Positions 1-6,282 of a DNA stretch of 20,167 bases are shown here, in pieces. This DNA is from Firm-04 sp045627405 (lineage in GTDB: Bacteria > Bacillota > Clostridia > Oscillospirales > Ruminococcaceae), in the NCBI GenBank assembly GCA_045627405.1, contig JAZQNP010000080.1, positions 1 through 20,167 on the forward strand, in the 5' to 3' direction. Position 1 is the stretch's first letter; each line of letters opens with the position of its first letter. The position numbers and the translations under genes were made by a program. The notes under the pieces are model-generated. The model was not told the DNA's origin. It made no database searches and saw only the letters and a list, made by a program, of their open reading frames with translations.

Positions 1-123
1 CGCCTCTTACTGATGAGACAGATGCAGTTTAAGTATAAATACAAACCCATTATGCTCAACAGAGGTATCCCCCTCTACGAAAGAAAAGCTGGCATTCGTA
101 TAAGAAAGGTGGAATGGGCATGA
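1..123 (+). CDS. 3' end of an unknown ORF upstream of the recombinase (partial)
   Basis: Frame 1 is open from the left edge to a TGA at 121-123, giving 40 codons rich in Lys, Arg and Tyr and ending in ...RKVEWA. The stop overlaps the preferred recombinase start in an ATGA arrangement (ATG at 120), which suggests two translationally coupled genes in one operon. The fragment is too short for me to assign a family. It could be the tail of another recombinase or of an accessory protein of the element. The 5' part lies outside the window. Confidence 0.45.
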   Translation, partial: RLLLMRQMQFKYKYKPIMLNRGIPLYERKAGIRIRKVEWA

Positions 124-1547
124 AAACAGCCGCAGCATACATCCGCGTATCCACTGAGGATCAGGTCGAGTTTTCGCCGGACAGCCAGCTCAAAGCGATC
201 CGCAAGTATGCGAAAGAGCATGATCTGATCCTGCCGGAGGAATTTGTGTTCGCGGACGAGGGCATCAGTGGGCGCAAGGCGGATAAGCGTCCGGAGTTCC
301 AACGCATGATCGGCACAGCGAAACTGAAACCACGTCCGTTCGACGTCATCTTGCTCTGGAAATTCAGCCGTTTTGCCCGAAACCGTGAGGACAGCATCGT
401 TTACAAGTCCATGCTGCGCAAGCAGTGTGGCATCGAGGTTGTCAGCATCTCTGAGCAGCTCTCGGAGGATAAGACCTCGATCCTGATCGAGGCACTGATC
501 GAGGCGATGGATGAATACTACTCGTTGAATCTTGCCGAGGAAGTCCGGCGCGGCATGTCCGAGAAGTTCTCCCGCGGTGGAGTGGTCTCGCAGCCGCCGT
601 TTGGCTACCGGATGCAGGACGGCATCTTCTTCCCGGACGAAACAACTGCTCCGATCGTACAGATGATCTTCGAGGACTATCTGAGCGGCGTTCCTGTGCG
701 TCAGATCGCGCGCAAGCTCAATGAGATGGGAGTAACGTCCAGGCATGGCAACCCCTTCGAGAATCGCACGGTAGAGTACATTTTGACGAACCCTGTCTAT
801 ATCGGCAAGCTGCGCCGAAGTCAGACCGGCGACAGATCGGACCGATTTCATGAGCAGGATCAGTGCGTTGACGGTCAACATCAGCCGATTATTGACACCG
901 CAATGTTTGAGGAAGTCCAGGCAAAGCGTGCCGATACAAAGAAGATGTATAAAAAGTATGCCAGGCAGGATCAGCCGGTGCAGTTCATGCTGAAAGGGCT
1001 TGTCCGCTGTGATCATTGCGGTGCAACACTGGTGATGTCTTCGACCGGCAAATACCTACAATGTCATAATTATGGCCGGGGGAAGTGCAGCGTATCACAT
1101 GCAATTTCCGTACCTAAGATCAATCAGATCGTGCTGGATCAGATGCGTGAGGATTTATCTGATCCGGAATTCGCAACGCGGGTAAAAAAGAAAAATGTGC
1201 CGAAATCGGCAACATCGCCAATCCCGGCACTGATCGAAAAGGAAGAACAGAAACTGATTCGGATCCGAGAAGCATTTGAAACCGGTATTGATACACTTGA
1301 CGAGTATCGGCAGAACAAGCAGCGAATTGCCGATAGAATTGCCGCTTTGCAGGAACAGCTTGCCACATCATCTGAGCCGCAGCCCGTTGATACTGACGTA
1401 TTCATAGGAAAAGTGAAAACGAGTATCGCAACATTGGCGGATCCTTCTGCAAGTGAAATTATCAAAAATTCAATTCTGCACACTATTATAGAGCAGATCA
1501 TATTCATGAAGCCAAGCGGTCGAATTGAGATCGTTTATCATTTGTAA
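120..1547 (+). CDS. Large serine recombinase (resolvase/invertase family integrase)
   Basis: A 475-residue site-specific recombinase that would cut and rejoin DNA at att sites through a serine nucleophile. The N-terminal resolvase domain spans about residues 4-145: the motif YIRVSTEDQ puts the nucleophile at Ser11, and KFSRFARNRE carries conserved arginines. A recombinase domain follows at about 155-260, then a zinc ribbon with Cys297, Cys300, Cys315 and Cys323, and a coiled-coil region at about 360-415. This is the order seen in large serine integrases. Start choice: ATG 114 has an AGGTGG only 1 nt upstream, whereas ATG 120 has 7 nt spacing and overlaps the preceding stop as ATGA, so 120 is preferred. 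The gene reads towards the cotJ operon and stops about 26 bp before cotJC homology begins, the usual position of an integrase beside its attachment site. No separate promoter is visible; it probably shares a transcript with the ORF before it. No key residue is missing, so it is likely active. Confidence 0.93.
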   Translation: MKTAAAYIRVSTEDQVEFSPDSQLKAIRKYAKEHDLILPEEFVFADEGISGRKADKRPEFQRMIGTAKLKPRPFDVILLWKFSRFARNREDSIVYKSMLRKQCGIEVVSISEQLSEDKTSILIEALIEAMDEYYSLNLAEEVRRGMSEKFSRGGVVSQPPFGYRMQDGIFFPDETTAPIVQMIFEDYLSGVPVRQIARKLNEMGVTSRHGNPFENRTVEYILTNPVYIGKLRRSQTGDRSDRFHEQDQCVDGQHQPIIDTAMFEEVQAKRADTKKMYKKYARQDQPVQFMLKGLVRCDHCGATLVMSSTGKYLQCHNYGRGKCSVSHAISVPKINQIVLDQMREDLSDPEFATRVKKKNVPKSATSPIPALIEKEEQKLIRIREAFETGIDTLDEYRQNKQRIADRIAALQEQLATSSEPQPVDTDVFIGKVKTSIATLADPSASEIIKNSILHTIIEQIIFMKPSGRIEIVYHL

Positions 1548-1579
1548 TAGAATTATATCTATTTGGCGTTTAGTCCGCC
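1548..1579. other. Probable element/chromosome junction (att half-site) inside cotJC
   Basis: Read on the minus strand, cotJC coding sequence is recognisable up to the codons GGC GGA (plus TCCGCC, 1574-1579). It then changes to unrelated codons and a stop (CTA on plus, 1559-1561). The expected continuation in CotJC proteins is Gly-Gly-Pro-Asp-Gly-Glu. The recombinase stop is at 1547, so the element's end lies at about 1548-1574. The exact crossover bases cannot be fixed without the other end of the element. Confidence 0.6.
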
Positions 1580-1666
1580 GAGCTGTGACATAATCATCTT
1601 TGCAAGCCGCGCATTCGGCTGAGCTACCTTGACCGGATGCTGCAAGGTCTTTTCATACTGAAACAT
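1559..1666 (-). pseudogene. cotJC: cotJC, 5' fragment interrupted by the inserted element (manganese catalase-like spore coat protein)
   Basis: The remnant begins MFQYEKTLQHPVKVAQPN and runs to ...MSQLGG at residue 31, matching the conserved N-terminus of CotJC (a manganese-catalase-fold spore protein of roughly 190 residues). Four foreign codons (LNAK) and TAG follow. The ATG at 1666 overlaps the cotJB stop (TGATG) and has AAGGAGG 7 nt upstream, so translation signals are intact and the gene was functional until interruption. CotJC normally forms part of the coat layer together with CotJA and CotJB. The catalytic iron/manganese helices are all missing here. The remaining codons should lie beyond the left edge, at the other end of the element. 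Excision could restore the gene; as shown it encodes only a 35-residue peptide. Confidence 0.8.
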
Positions 1667-1944
1667 CAGTTTGCCTCCTTTTCCCAAGGCCAAGGCGTAT
1701 TGCTCCACGCTGCCCAGCCGTCAGCCATGCCGACCTGATTTTTGGTCAGCGCACCAAAGCGTGCTGCATAGGCGTCTGCATATTTCCGGTACATCTCGCT
1801 GCATTCTGTAAAGCGCGCAAGTGCATCGGTATCCGTCGGGTGGGTATCCAGATACAGTGCAAGGTCGGTCATCATAAAACCGGTCTCACGCACACGCTGC
1901 AACAGATCATCCTTTTCCATTGTATCCAAAGACCGCTCTTGCAT
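1666..1944 (-). CDS. cotJB: Spore coat protein CotJB
   Basis: A 92-residue protein of the CotJB family, a component of the CotJ coat complex made in the mother cell. Family features are a helical N-terminal part with the segment LALYLDTHPTDTDAL, a second helix with YRKYADAYAARFG, and a C-terminal tryptophan-rich tail with WAAWSNTPWPWE. Start choice: an upstream ATG at 1965 is possible, but the ATG at 1944 (MQERSLD) has a strong GAGGGGG about 8 nt upstream, so 1944 is preferred. Its 5' end lies within the 3' end of cotJA and its stop overlaps the cotJC start (TGATG), so the three genes form one tightly coupled operon. Function is from the family; nothing here shows a catalytic site. Confidence 0.88.
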   Translation of the reverse strand: MQERSLDTMEKDDLLQRVRETGFMMTDLALYLDTHPTDTDALARFTECSEMYRKYADAYAARFGALTKNQVGMADGWAAWSNTPWPWEKEAN

Positions 1945-2131
1945 CGTCTGTTCCCCCTCTCTCATTCATAAAAGGCATGCAAAGCGACGGGAACACAGTT
2001 CCTGCACGCAGTGCATCTGACGGAGCCATCGGCTCCTCCCATGTCTGATACGGCACATATGCCATCGCAAGCGAGAGCTTTGCCGGGAAGACTCCCTGCG
2101 GCGATGCCGGCACCGTCATGTTATCAAGCAT
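1907..2131 (-). CDS. cotJA: Spore coat-associated protein CotJA
   Basis: A 74-residue protein, first gene of the cotJ operon. The core LAMAYVPYQTWEEP followed by ALRAGTVFPSLCMPF is the conserved CotJA signature (MAYVPxQ...GTxFPxLxxPF). The ATG at 2131 has AAGGAG 7 nt upstream. The last codons overlap the start of cotJB by 38 bp, so expression is coupled. The 3' end after GGTDDARAVFGYNGKG is less conserved. The operon should be read in the mother cell; a CATAAATTA on the minus strand at 2196-2204 fits the CATAnnnTA form of a sigma-K -10 element, but I see no convincing -35, so the promoter is unassigned. Confidence 0.85.
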   Translation of the reverse strand: MLDNMTVPASPQGVFPAKLSLAMAYVPYQTWEEPMAPSDALRAGTVFPSLCMPFMNERGGTDDARAVFGYNGKG

Positions 2132-2252
2132 AATCGCACTCCTTATTTTCAGAGGTCATATTCGGAAGGCAGGCTCTGATTGCCAGCCTCTGTTCTAATT
2201 TATGCTGCATCGGCGCATTTCGACACAGTTTGCAGAATCCGGATGCTTCGAC

Positions 2253-2281
2253 TTGATTTTTCCGGAAAAGTGTGCTATAAT
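2253..2281 (+). promoter_or_regulatory. Sigma-A promoter of rnpB
   Basis: TTGATT (2253-2258), 17 bp spacer, TATAAT (2276-2281), with a TG just before the -10 (TGC TATAAT). The predicted start near 2288 coincides with the 5' strand of the P1 helix of RNase P RNA, which supports both calls. Confidence 0.88.
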
Positions 2282-2287
2282 AGCTCA

Positions 2288-2702
2288 GTGAGCAGACTGC
2301 GCAGCCGCGGCAGCTTTTCTGCTGACGAGGAAAGTCCGGGCATCACAGAGCAAGGTAACTGCTAACGGCAGCCGGAGGCGACTCCAGGGCCAGTGCAACA
2401 GAGATGAGACTGCATTTCTCCTTTTTCGAGAGATGTAACGGTGGAAAGGTGGGGTAAGAGCCCACCAGAGCGCGTGAGAACGCGCTGCTGTGTAAACCCT
2501 GCCCGATGCAACGCTGATTGGTGCAAATGATCTTAACGCTTGCTCGGCGGATCATTCTGCATAGGCGGCTTGAACGGTCCGGCGACGGATCACTGCTTTC
2601 ATTTTCCGAAGCAGTGCTGTCTGCTTTGCAGACATGCGTCTAGATAAATGGCTGCGATCGCCGGCAACGGCGGTACAGAACCCGGCTTACAGGTCTGGTC
2701 AC
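2288..2702 (+). ncRNA. rnpB: RNase P RNA (rnpB), bacterial class A-like
   Basis: This is the catalytic RNA of ribonuclease P, which removes 5' leaders from tRNA precursors. Conserved blocks are in the right order: GACGAGGAAAGTCCGGGC at 2324-2341, GTAAGAGCCCACCAG near 2454-2468, GTAAACCCTGCCC near 2492, AGATAAATGGCTG at 2642 and ACAGAACCCGGCTTA at 2675-2689. The ends are fixed by the P1 helix: GTGAGCAGAC (2288-2297) pairs with GTCTGGTCAC (2693-2702), with one internal G/G mismatch. Its length of about 415 nt is typical. It is divergent from the cotJ operon and is followed directly by an intrinsic terminator. Small ORFs inside it are not genes. Confidence 0.95.
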
Positions 2703-2712
2703 GAAACGGATA

Positions 2713-2744
2713 GCCGATGCGCTGATTCCGCGCATCGGTTTTTT
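2713..2744 (+). terminator. Intrinsic terminator of rnpB
   Basis: A perfect 9-bp stem, CCGATGCGC (2714-2722) with GCGCATCGG (2730-2738), a 7-nt loop and six T residues (2739-2744). The ribosome binding site of the next gene starts only 8 nt after the T-run. Confidence 0.9.
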
Positions 2745-2766
2745 CCATGCGAAAGGATGGTCTGCA

Positions 2767-3396
2767 ATGGAGAAAAAAGGATTGATTGCAATCGCTGTGA
2801 CTGTGGTGATTGTACTCGCGCTCGCGGGTATGAGTGCCATGCAAAGAAAAAACCGCAATGAGGAATCGTCCGTTGCAGAAAGCTCTGCTGTGACCACGGA
2901 TATTATCATCGTTCCTGCGGAAATGCCGTCACGCATTTCATTTCAGACGCCGCCCGGATTCACCGAGACCAGCTCCGCATACTATGATAAATACTATGTG
3001 CTGAACGACGCATCTGTCATCGTGACCGGAGAAGAACTCACAATCGGCGGCACCGTGCTCGATGAATATGTCGAGGATGTCAAGGCGCAGTACGAAAAAA
3101 CCGCCGATGAATACAAGCTGCTGAGCGATGACGAAATCAAGCTCAAAGGTGATCTCCCCTGCCGCGTCCTGCAATTCACCTATGCCATCGTTGCCGCTGA
3201 CGCGAAACAGGAGATGGAATGTATCACAGCGGTCATAATCCAAGACGATTTTGTATATATTGTCACCTGCAAAAGCAAAAAAGAGACTTTTAACACCTAT
3301 CGCGCCGCTTTCCTGCAAATGATCGAAAGCATTGAGATCGAAGAAGTCACCCCGCCTGAGGCAACGACTGCCGCTGCACCGCAATCACCACAATAA
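2767..3396 (+). CDS. Membrane-anchored protein of unknown function, possible DcrB/PsbP-like fold
   Basis: 209 residues. One N-terminal membrane segment (about 5-22, GLIAIAVTVVIVLALAG) is followed by a basic stop and a Ser/Glu-rich linker, so the body is probably outside the membrane. There is no lipobox cysteine. The soluble part (about 55-195) has alternating strand-like segments, with FQTPPGFTETS near its start and IIQDDFVYIVTCKSK then TYRAAFLQMIESI near its end. That pattern resembles small DcrB/PsbP/Mog1-like domains of Gram-positive secreted proteins; this is a fold guess, not a recognised family. The C-terminus is a low-complexity tail rich in Pro, Thr and Ala. ATG 2767 has AAAGGATGG about 6 nt upstream. 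The rnpB terminator ends 22 nt before the start, leaving no room for a promoter, so it probably relies on read-through from rnpB. Confidence 0.75.
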   Translation: MEKKGLIAIAVTVVIVLALAGMSAMQRKNRNEESSVAESSAVTTDIIIVPAEMPSRISFQTPPGFTETSSAYYDKYYVLNDASVIVTGEELTIGGTVLDEYVEDVKAQYEKTADEYKLLSDDEIKLKGDLPCRVLQFTYAIVAADAKQEMECITAVIIQDDFVYIVTCKSKKETFNTYRAAFLQMIESIEIEEVTPPEATTAAAPQSPQ

Positions 3397-3397
3397 A

Positions 3398-3442
3398 GAA
3401 TTCGTCATCCATGCCGAAATTTTCATGTGGAATTCGTCATCC
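3398..3442. repeat. Two 13-bp direct repeats
   Basis: GAATTCGTCATCC occurs at 3398-3410 and again at 3430-3442, a 32-bp period (about three helical turns), upstream of the minD-like promoter. It could be a pair of binding sites or a chance duplication. The short ORF at 3411-3674 through this area has no coding character, so 3397-3676 is treated as intergenic. Confidence 0.6.
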
Positions 3443-3507
3443 TGTACAAATACCTGTGAGGAAAACTCACGAAATCACCAATCTTTTGCTTTTTTTCAAA
3501 AAGGGAT

Positions 3508-3536
3508 TTGACAAATCTGCTGTTTTCGGTTATAAT
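3508..3536 (+). promoter_or_regulatory. Consensus sigma-A promoter of the minD-like gene
   Basis: TTGACA (3508-3513), 17 bp, TATAAT (3531-3536): an exact match to the consensus with ideal spacing. The predicted start is near 3543, giving an untranslated leader of about 134 nt before the start codon at 3677. Confidence 0.9.
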
Positions 3537-3601
3537 ATTAGCAGTATCCTTGCCGCAGTGCGGATGTGCATTGCAGCAGCAAATACAAATTTCCCCTGCT
3601 C

Positions 3602-3632
3602 TCTGTATCAGATACAGACAGCAGCCGCTGTC
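3602..3632 (+). promoter_or_regulatory. Dyad symmetries in the minD-like leader
   Basis: TCTGTATCAGATACAGA (3602-3618) is a perfect palindrome around a central A. It is followed by an overlapping hairpin, GACAGC-AGCC-GCTGTC (3617-3632). They may be RNA hairpins in the leader or a DNA operator downstream of the promoter. No family of regulatory element is recognised. Confidence 0.4.
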
Positions 3633-3676
3633 TTGCGTTCAAAAATACCGCAGCAGTGCCTGAAAGGAGCATGACT

Positions 3677-4417
3677 ATGTCAAAAATGATCGCGGTGACC
3701 TCCGGAAAAGGCGGCACCGGAAAATCCTCTATCTGCGCAGGTCTCGGCTATTGCCTTGCAAAACAGGGCAGCCGCACGCTCATCATCGAGCTGGATTTCG
3801 GTCTTCGCTGCATTGATATTATCTTCGGCATGACCAACCAGATTAAATATGACCTGAGCGATGTGCTGGACGGTAAGGTTTCTGCACTCGATGCAGTTAC
3901 CAGAGTGCCGATGGCAAGCAACCTCTTCGTGCTGTGCGCACCGAAGAATCCTTTCCAGGCTGTCACCGTCGAGCAGATCATCGGCATCTGCCGCTCTGTC
4001 CGCAAATATTACGACTATATCATCATCGACACCGGCGCAGGCATTAATAACCACGTCTTTGACATCGTGGAGCAGGCAAACCTGATTCTCGTTGTTACGA
4101 CACCCGATCCGATCTGCGTCCGTGATGCACAGATGATGTCCGATGAGTTCTATGCCCGCGGCAACCGCCGCCAGCGTCTGATCATCAATAAGATCAGCAA
4201 AAAAGCTCTCGGAGCCGAGCTGGTGCGTGACCTCGACGAGATCATTGATACCATCGGCGTGCAGCTCATCGGTGTTGTACCGGATGACTATGACCTCGTC
4301 ATCGCAACCGGAAAAGGTGAACCGATCCCCTCTACCGCGCCAAGCCTTGCTGCTTTTGATGCAATTTCCAAGCGTTTGCGCGGTGAAAATGCACCGCTGA
4401 CAGTCAAGATCGGATAA
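3677..4417 (+). CDS. MinD/ParA-family ATPase
   Basis: 246 residues; a P-loop ATPase of the MinD/ParA group, which dimerises on ATP and positions cell structures such as the division septum. The deviant Walker A is SGKGGTGKSS with the signature Lys11 and Lys16 at the same positions as in E. coli MinD. ELDFGLRCIDIIFG (38-51) matches the MinD switch region, Asp40 included, and the Walker B area reads YIIIDTGAG. Later segments (VVTTPDPICVRDAQ, LIINKISK, GVVPDD) also follow MinD. The C-terminus (AISKRLRGENAPLTVKIG) lacks the usual amphipathic membrane-targeting helix, and no minC, minE or divIVA lies nearby, so it may be a MinD-like paralogue rather than the septum-site protein. Start choice: AGGAG (3665-3669) is 7 nt from ATG 3677 but only 1 nt from ATG 3671. 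It begins the plus-strand run minD-like, mgsA-like, hisS. Confidence 0.85.
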   Translation: MSKMIAVTSGKGGTGKSSICAGLGYCLAKQGSRTLIIELDFGLRCIDIIFGMTNQIKYDLSDVLDGKVSALDAVTRVPMASNLFVLCAPKNPFQAVTVEQIIGICRSVRKYYDYIIIDTGAGINNHVFDIVEQANLILVVTTPDPICVRDAQMMSDEFYARGNRRQRLIINKISKKALGAELVRDLDEIIDTIGVQLIGVVPDDYDLVIATGKGEPIPSTAPSLAAFDAISKRLRGENAPLTVKIG

Positions 4418-4439
4418 GACGATTCCGACAGCGGGCGAT

Positions 4440-4467
4440 TTGCAGAGGAACAGAGATAGAATATACA
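4440..4467 (+). promoter_or_regulatory. Possible weak promoter before the mgsA-like gene
   Basis: TTGCAG (4440-4445), 16 bp, TATACA (4462-4467), in the 81-bp gap after the minD-like gene. Spacing is acceptable but both boxes are imperfect; the gene may equally be read from the promoter at 3508. Confidence 0.3.
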
Positions 4468-4498
4468 GATTTTCACAGCGAAAGGATGGATTTGGATT

Positions 4499-4903
4499 AT
4501 GACCATTGCACTGATTGCCCATGACGCAAAAAAAGAGCTCATGATTCAATTTTGTACGGCTTATTACGCAATTCTGAGCAGACATACACTTTGCGCAACC
4601 GGTACGACCGGTAAACAGGTTTCCGAAGCAACCAGTTTGCCCATTAAACGCTTTTTGAGCGGCTCACAGGGCGGCGGACAGGAAATCGCTGCACGCATTT
4701 CCTGCGACGAGATTGATGTACTGCTTTTCTTCCGTGATCCGATTAACCCCAAGGCAACCGAACCCAACGACATGAATCTGCTGCGCCTCTGCGATGTACA
4801 CAATGTGCCGGTAGCTACCAATATCGCAACCGCAGAAGCCCTGATTCTCGCGCTGGAACGCGGCGATCTCGATTGGCGCGAAATCGGCAATCCGCAGATG
4901 TAA
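4499..4903 (+). CDS. mgsA: Methylglyoxal synthase-family protein with altered active-site residues
   Basis: 134 residues, the length expected for a short methylglyoxal synthase, an enzyme that converts dihydroxyacetone phosphate to methylglyoxal and phosphate. Family features include IALIAHDAKK (His8, Lys12), the phosphate loop LCATGTTG (33-38), SGSQGGGQEI (54-62), FFRDP (77-81) and LLRLCDVHNVPVATN. Compared by eye with the E. coli enzyme, catalytic Asp71 is Gly60, His98 is Thr87 and Asp101 is Asn90, while Asp91 (Asp80 here), the Thr loop and the Lys are kept. It may be a divergent clade with another activity or a ligand-binding role. AAAGGA lies 12 nt before ATG 4499, a long spacing. The gene sits after the minD-like gene and before a terminator. 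Confidence 0.8.
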   Translation: MTIALIAHDAKKELMIQFCTAYYAILSRHTLCATGTTGKQVSEATSLPIKRFLSGSQGGGQEIAARISCDEIDVLLFFRDPINPKATEPNDMNLLRLCDVHNVPVATNIATAEALILALERGDLDWREIGNPQM

Positions 4904-4919
4904 TTCAGTCATACAATCA

Positions 4920-4950
4920 TTGCCCCTTTGTGTGGAAAGGGGCAATTTTT
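4920..4950 (+). terminator. Intrinsic terminator between the mgsA-like gene and hisS
   Basis: TTGCCCCTTT (4920-4929) pairs perfectly over 10 bp with AAAGGGGCAA (4936-4945), with a 6-nt loop, followed by TTTTT (4946-4950). The hisS ribosome binding site begins at about 4955, so the element could also act as a leader attenuator of hisS. Confidence 0.88.
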
Positions 4951-4969
4951 ATGGAAAGGAACCGAACAC

Positions 4970-6256
4970 ATGGCAAATTATTTGAAACGTCCGAACGGCA
5001 CCGAGGATATTACACCTGACCGCGTACACAAATGGCACACGGTCGAACAGGTTGTGCGCACGGCTGCTGCAAATTTCGGCTTCTCTGAGATTCGTGTCCC
5101 GACATTTGAATCCACGGAGCTGTTCCAGCGTTCTGTCGGTGAGACCACTGACGTGGTGCAAAAGGAAATGTACACGGTGATCGCAAAGGAAACTGCCTAT
5201 ACGCTGCGTCCGGAGGGAACCGCCGGCACCATCCGCGCGATGCTGCAAAACGGCATGCTCGCAGAGGCACTTCCGCAGAAGGTCTACTACATCCTCTCCT
5301 GCTTCCGGCACGAACGCCCGCAGGCAGGCAGACTCCGCGAATTCCATCAGTTCGGCATCGAAATGGCAGGCTCCGCCTCTCCCTATGCCGACGCAGAGGT
5401 CATTCTGCTCGCAAAGAGTATTCTCGATACCTTGCAGCTGCGCAATATTCAGCTCAATATCAACAGCATCGGCTGCCCGACCTGCCGTGCGCAGTATCAG
5501 CAGGCTCTGAGAGCATACTTTGAACCGCACAAGGATCAGCTCTGTGAGACCTGTCAGGAGCGGCTCGTGCGCAATCCGATGCGCCTGCTCGACTGCAAGA
5601 GTCCGGAGGATCAGGAAATCGCCAAGGATGCACCTGTCATTCTAGACTATCTCTGCGATGAATGCAAAAATCATTTTGAAACGCTGCAAGCAGCACTCAC
5701 CGATATGGGCGTTGCATTTCAGATTAATCCGAAGATTGTGCGCGGTCTGGACTACTATACCAAAACGGTGTTTGAGTTCATTACCACAGACATCGGCGCA
5801 CAGGGAACGGTCTGCGGTGGCGGAAGATATGACGGTCTGATTGAACAGCTCGGCGGACAGAGTGTCCCCGCGCTGGGCTTTGGTATGGGACTGGAACGCC
5901 TCATCCTCACAATGGAACAGCAGGGCTGCACATTCCTCGCTCCCCCACGCTGCGAGGTATATCTCGCGCCGATGGACAACGAAGCAAGACCGACTGCACA
6001 GCAGCTCGCGGTCATCCTGCGAAATATGGGGATCCGCGCAGAATTCGACCTCGTCGGCCGCGCATTCAAGGCACAGATGAAGTATGCCAATAAAATAGGC
6101 GCAAAATATCTGCTGGTACTCGGCTCGGATGAGCTGTCCTCCAAGTCCGGTCAGCTCAAAAACATGGACACCGGTACCGCAAAGCCCATCCGCTTTGATT
6201 CACCGGAGCATTTTACAGAGGATTTTACCGAGATCTCCCTCAGCGAAATGCTGTAA
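4970..6256 (+). CDS. hisS: Histidyl-tRNA synthetase
   Basis: 428 residues; a class II synthetase charging tRNA-His in the cytoplasm. Motif 2 is FRHERPQAGR with EFHQFGIE (112-131). The histidine-specific signature RGLDYYTKTVFE starts at residue 258, the second HisRS motif GGGRYDGL follows, and motif 3 is GFGMGLERL (from 303). The C-terminal anticodon-binding domain covers about 325-425 (CEVYLAPMDNEA onward). The N-terminus (LKRPNGTEDITP) is typical. Start choice: ATG 4970 has AAAGGA 9 nt upstream, whereas the more upstream in-frame start would lie inside the terminator stem. A strong terminator ends 19 nt before the start and no promoter fits between, so expression probably depends on read-through. 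No T-box is present. Length and motifs are complete. Confidence 0.97.
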   Translation: MANYLKRPNGTEDITPDRVHKWHTVEQVVRTAAANFGFSEIRVPTFESTELFQRSVGETTDVVQKEMYTVIAKETAYTLRPEGTAGTIRAMLQNGMLAEALPQKVYYILSCFRHERPQAGRLREFHQFGIEMAGSASPYADAEVILLAKSILDTLQLRNIQLNINSIGCPTCRAQYQQALRAYFEPHKDQLCETCQERLVRNPMRLLDCKSPEDQEIAKDAPVILDYLCDECKNHFETLQAALTDMGVAFQINPKIVRGLDYYTKTVFEFITTDIGAQGTVCGGGRYDGLIEQLGGQSVPALGFGMGLERLILTMEQQGCTFLAPPRCEVYLAPMDNEARPTAQQLAVILRNMGIRAEFDLVGRAFKAQMKYANKIGAKYLLVLGSDELSSKSGQLKNMDTGTAKPIRFDSPEHFTEDFTEISLSEML

Positions 6257-6282
6257 CCTGATGTGAGGAGCCTGTATCTCAA

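Noticed and set aside
75..1016. 313-codon minus-strand frame opposite the recombinase
   Set aside because: Antisense to the catalytic domain of the recombinase; no ribosome site or family features.
2166..2191. Possible hairpin (AGGCT/AGCCT) upstream of cotJA
   Set aside because: A stem of only 5 bp and no T-run on either strand.
2140..2204. Sigma-E or sigma-K promoter for cotJA
   Set aside because: CATAAATTA at 2196-2204 fits a -10 but no -35 at the right distance is visible, so it is not listed as a feature.
2180..2861. Several short ORFs on both strands across the RNase P RNA region
   Set aside because: They lie within or across rnpB and its terminator, whose RNA features explain the sequence.
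3411..3674. 87-codon plus-strand ORF before the minD-like gene
   Set aside because: It contains a consensus promoter and leader hairpins, has no ribosome site, and its composition is not protein-like.
3680..4585. 301-codon minus-strand frame opposite the MinD-like gene
   Set aside because: Shadow of a clear ATPase; covers an intergenic region and two genes.
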